A model generated the notes under the pieces. It worked only from the letters and a program-made list of their open reading frames with translations, did no database searches and was not told the DNA's origin. DNA of 61,013 nt, from NCBI GenBank assembly GCA_026692905.1, contig JAPLNL010000029.1:1-61013 (forward strand). The letters run 5' to 3'. Below, in pieces: positions 60,994-61,013 of this stretch (position 1 is its first letter; every line of letters starts with the position of its first letter). The translations under genes and the position numbers were made by a program. The DNA is from Planctomycetota bacterium (lineage in GTDB: Bacteria; Planctomycetota; Planctomycetia; Pirellulales; Pirellulaceae).

Positions 60994-61013
60994 CAATCTC
61001 CCAAATAACAATC

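Noticed and set aside
1-61013. tRNA or rRNA genes
   Set aside because: No T-arm consensus with a pairing acceptor stem and no rRNA-like conserved blocks were found on either strand by eye.

Overview
The window reads as an accessory-rich stretch of a planctomycete chromosome, most likely of the order Pirellulales. This rests on gene families rather than on any marker: a PSD1 (DUF1549/DUF1553) plus DUF1501 pair, a sulfatase, an SUMF1/FGE-fold protein, DUF1080 proteins, a PVC-type dehydrogenase with a C-type haem site, Tat-exported oxidoreductases, a tetrahydromethanopterin C1 enzyme, DUF4058, and a very high load of intergenic palindromes. No rRNA, tRNA, CRISPR array, integrase or transposase was recognised.

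Layout. 0.2-7.3 kb (minus strand): sulfatase, Tat-exported Gfo/Idh/MocA oxidoreductase, SUMF1-like protein, then a radical SAM gene translationally coupled to a two-domain DUF1080 protein. 7.3-10.8 kb: a repeat-filled spacer, a DUF4058 protein and two secreted proteins of unknown function. 10.9-12.9 kb: sucC, with a sucD broken by an apparent 64-nt deletion. 13.1-21.8 kb: an H4MPT formyltransferase, a zinc-ribbon membrane protein, a YCII-like protein, a PanB-fold protein that seems to lack metal ligands, a phospholipid pair (cdsA and a CDP-alcohol phosphatidyltransferase), a metallophosphoesterase, and a TVP38 / 39-residue membrane peptide / tandem UspA group. 22.0-27.7 kb: one 1,913-residue secreted protein joining a ceramidase-like domain, two LamG-like domains, a PVC-type dehydrogenase, helical repeats and a cytochrome c site. 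28.0-31.9 kb: a ThuA/hydrolase fusion, a DUF559 gene inside 46-bp inverted repeats, and a Tat-exported amidohydrolase.

31.9-37.4 kb is the most unusual part. Three plus-strand genes for secreted proteins of unknown function lie between an intact M20 peptidase gene and a decayed copy of that gene's 3' end, as if a cassette had been inserted or a tandem duplicate had been invaded. 37.8-49.4 kb: the DUF1501/PSD1 pair, an NHL-type propeller, an alpha/beta hydrolase, several secreted proteins and an integral membrane protein. 49.8-55.6 kb: housekeeping genes miaA, purQ, panC and an lgt-like gene with a PDZ-like insertion, then a family 9 glycosyltransferase. 56.0-61.0 kb: a Ser/Thr kinase fused through one membrane helix to a beta-helix region, a large tandem/palindromic array, and a secreted glycine-rich protein.

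Integration: most products carry Sec or Tat signals, which suggests periplasmic or surface breakdown of sulfated, glycosylated or lipid substrates. At least twelve palindrome families fill the spacers. Some are near-perfect stems, some recur two or three times in the window, and one appears nested inside another. All family and domain calls come from reading motifs by eye; no database search was run.
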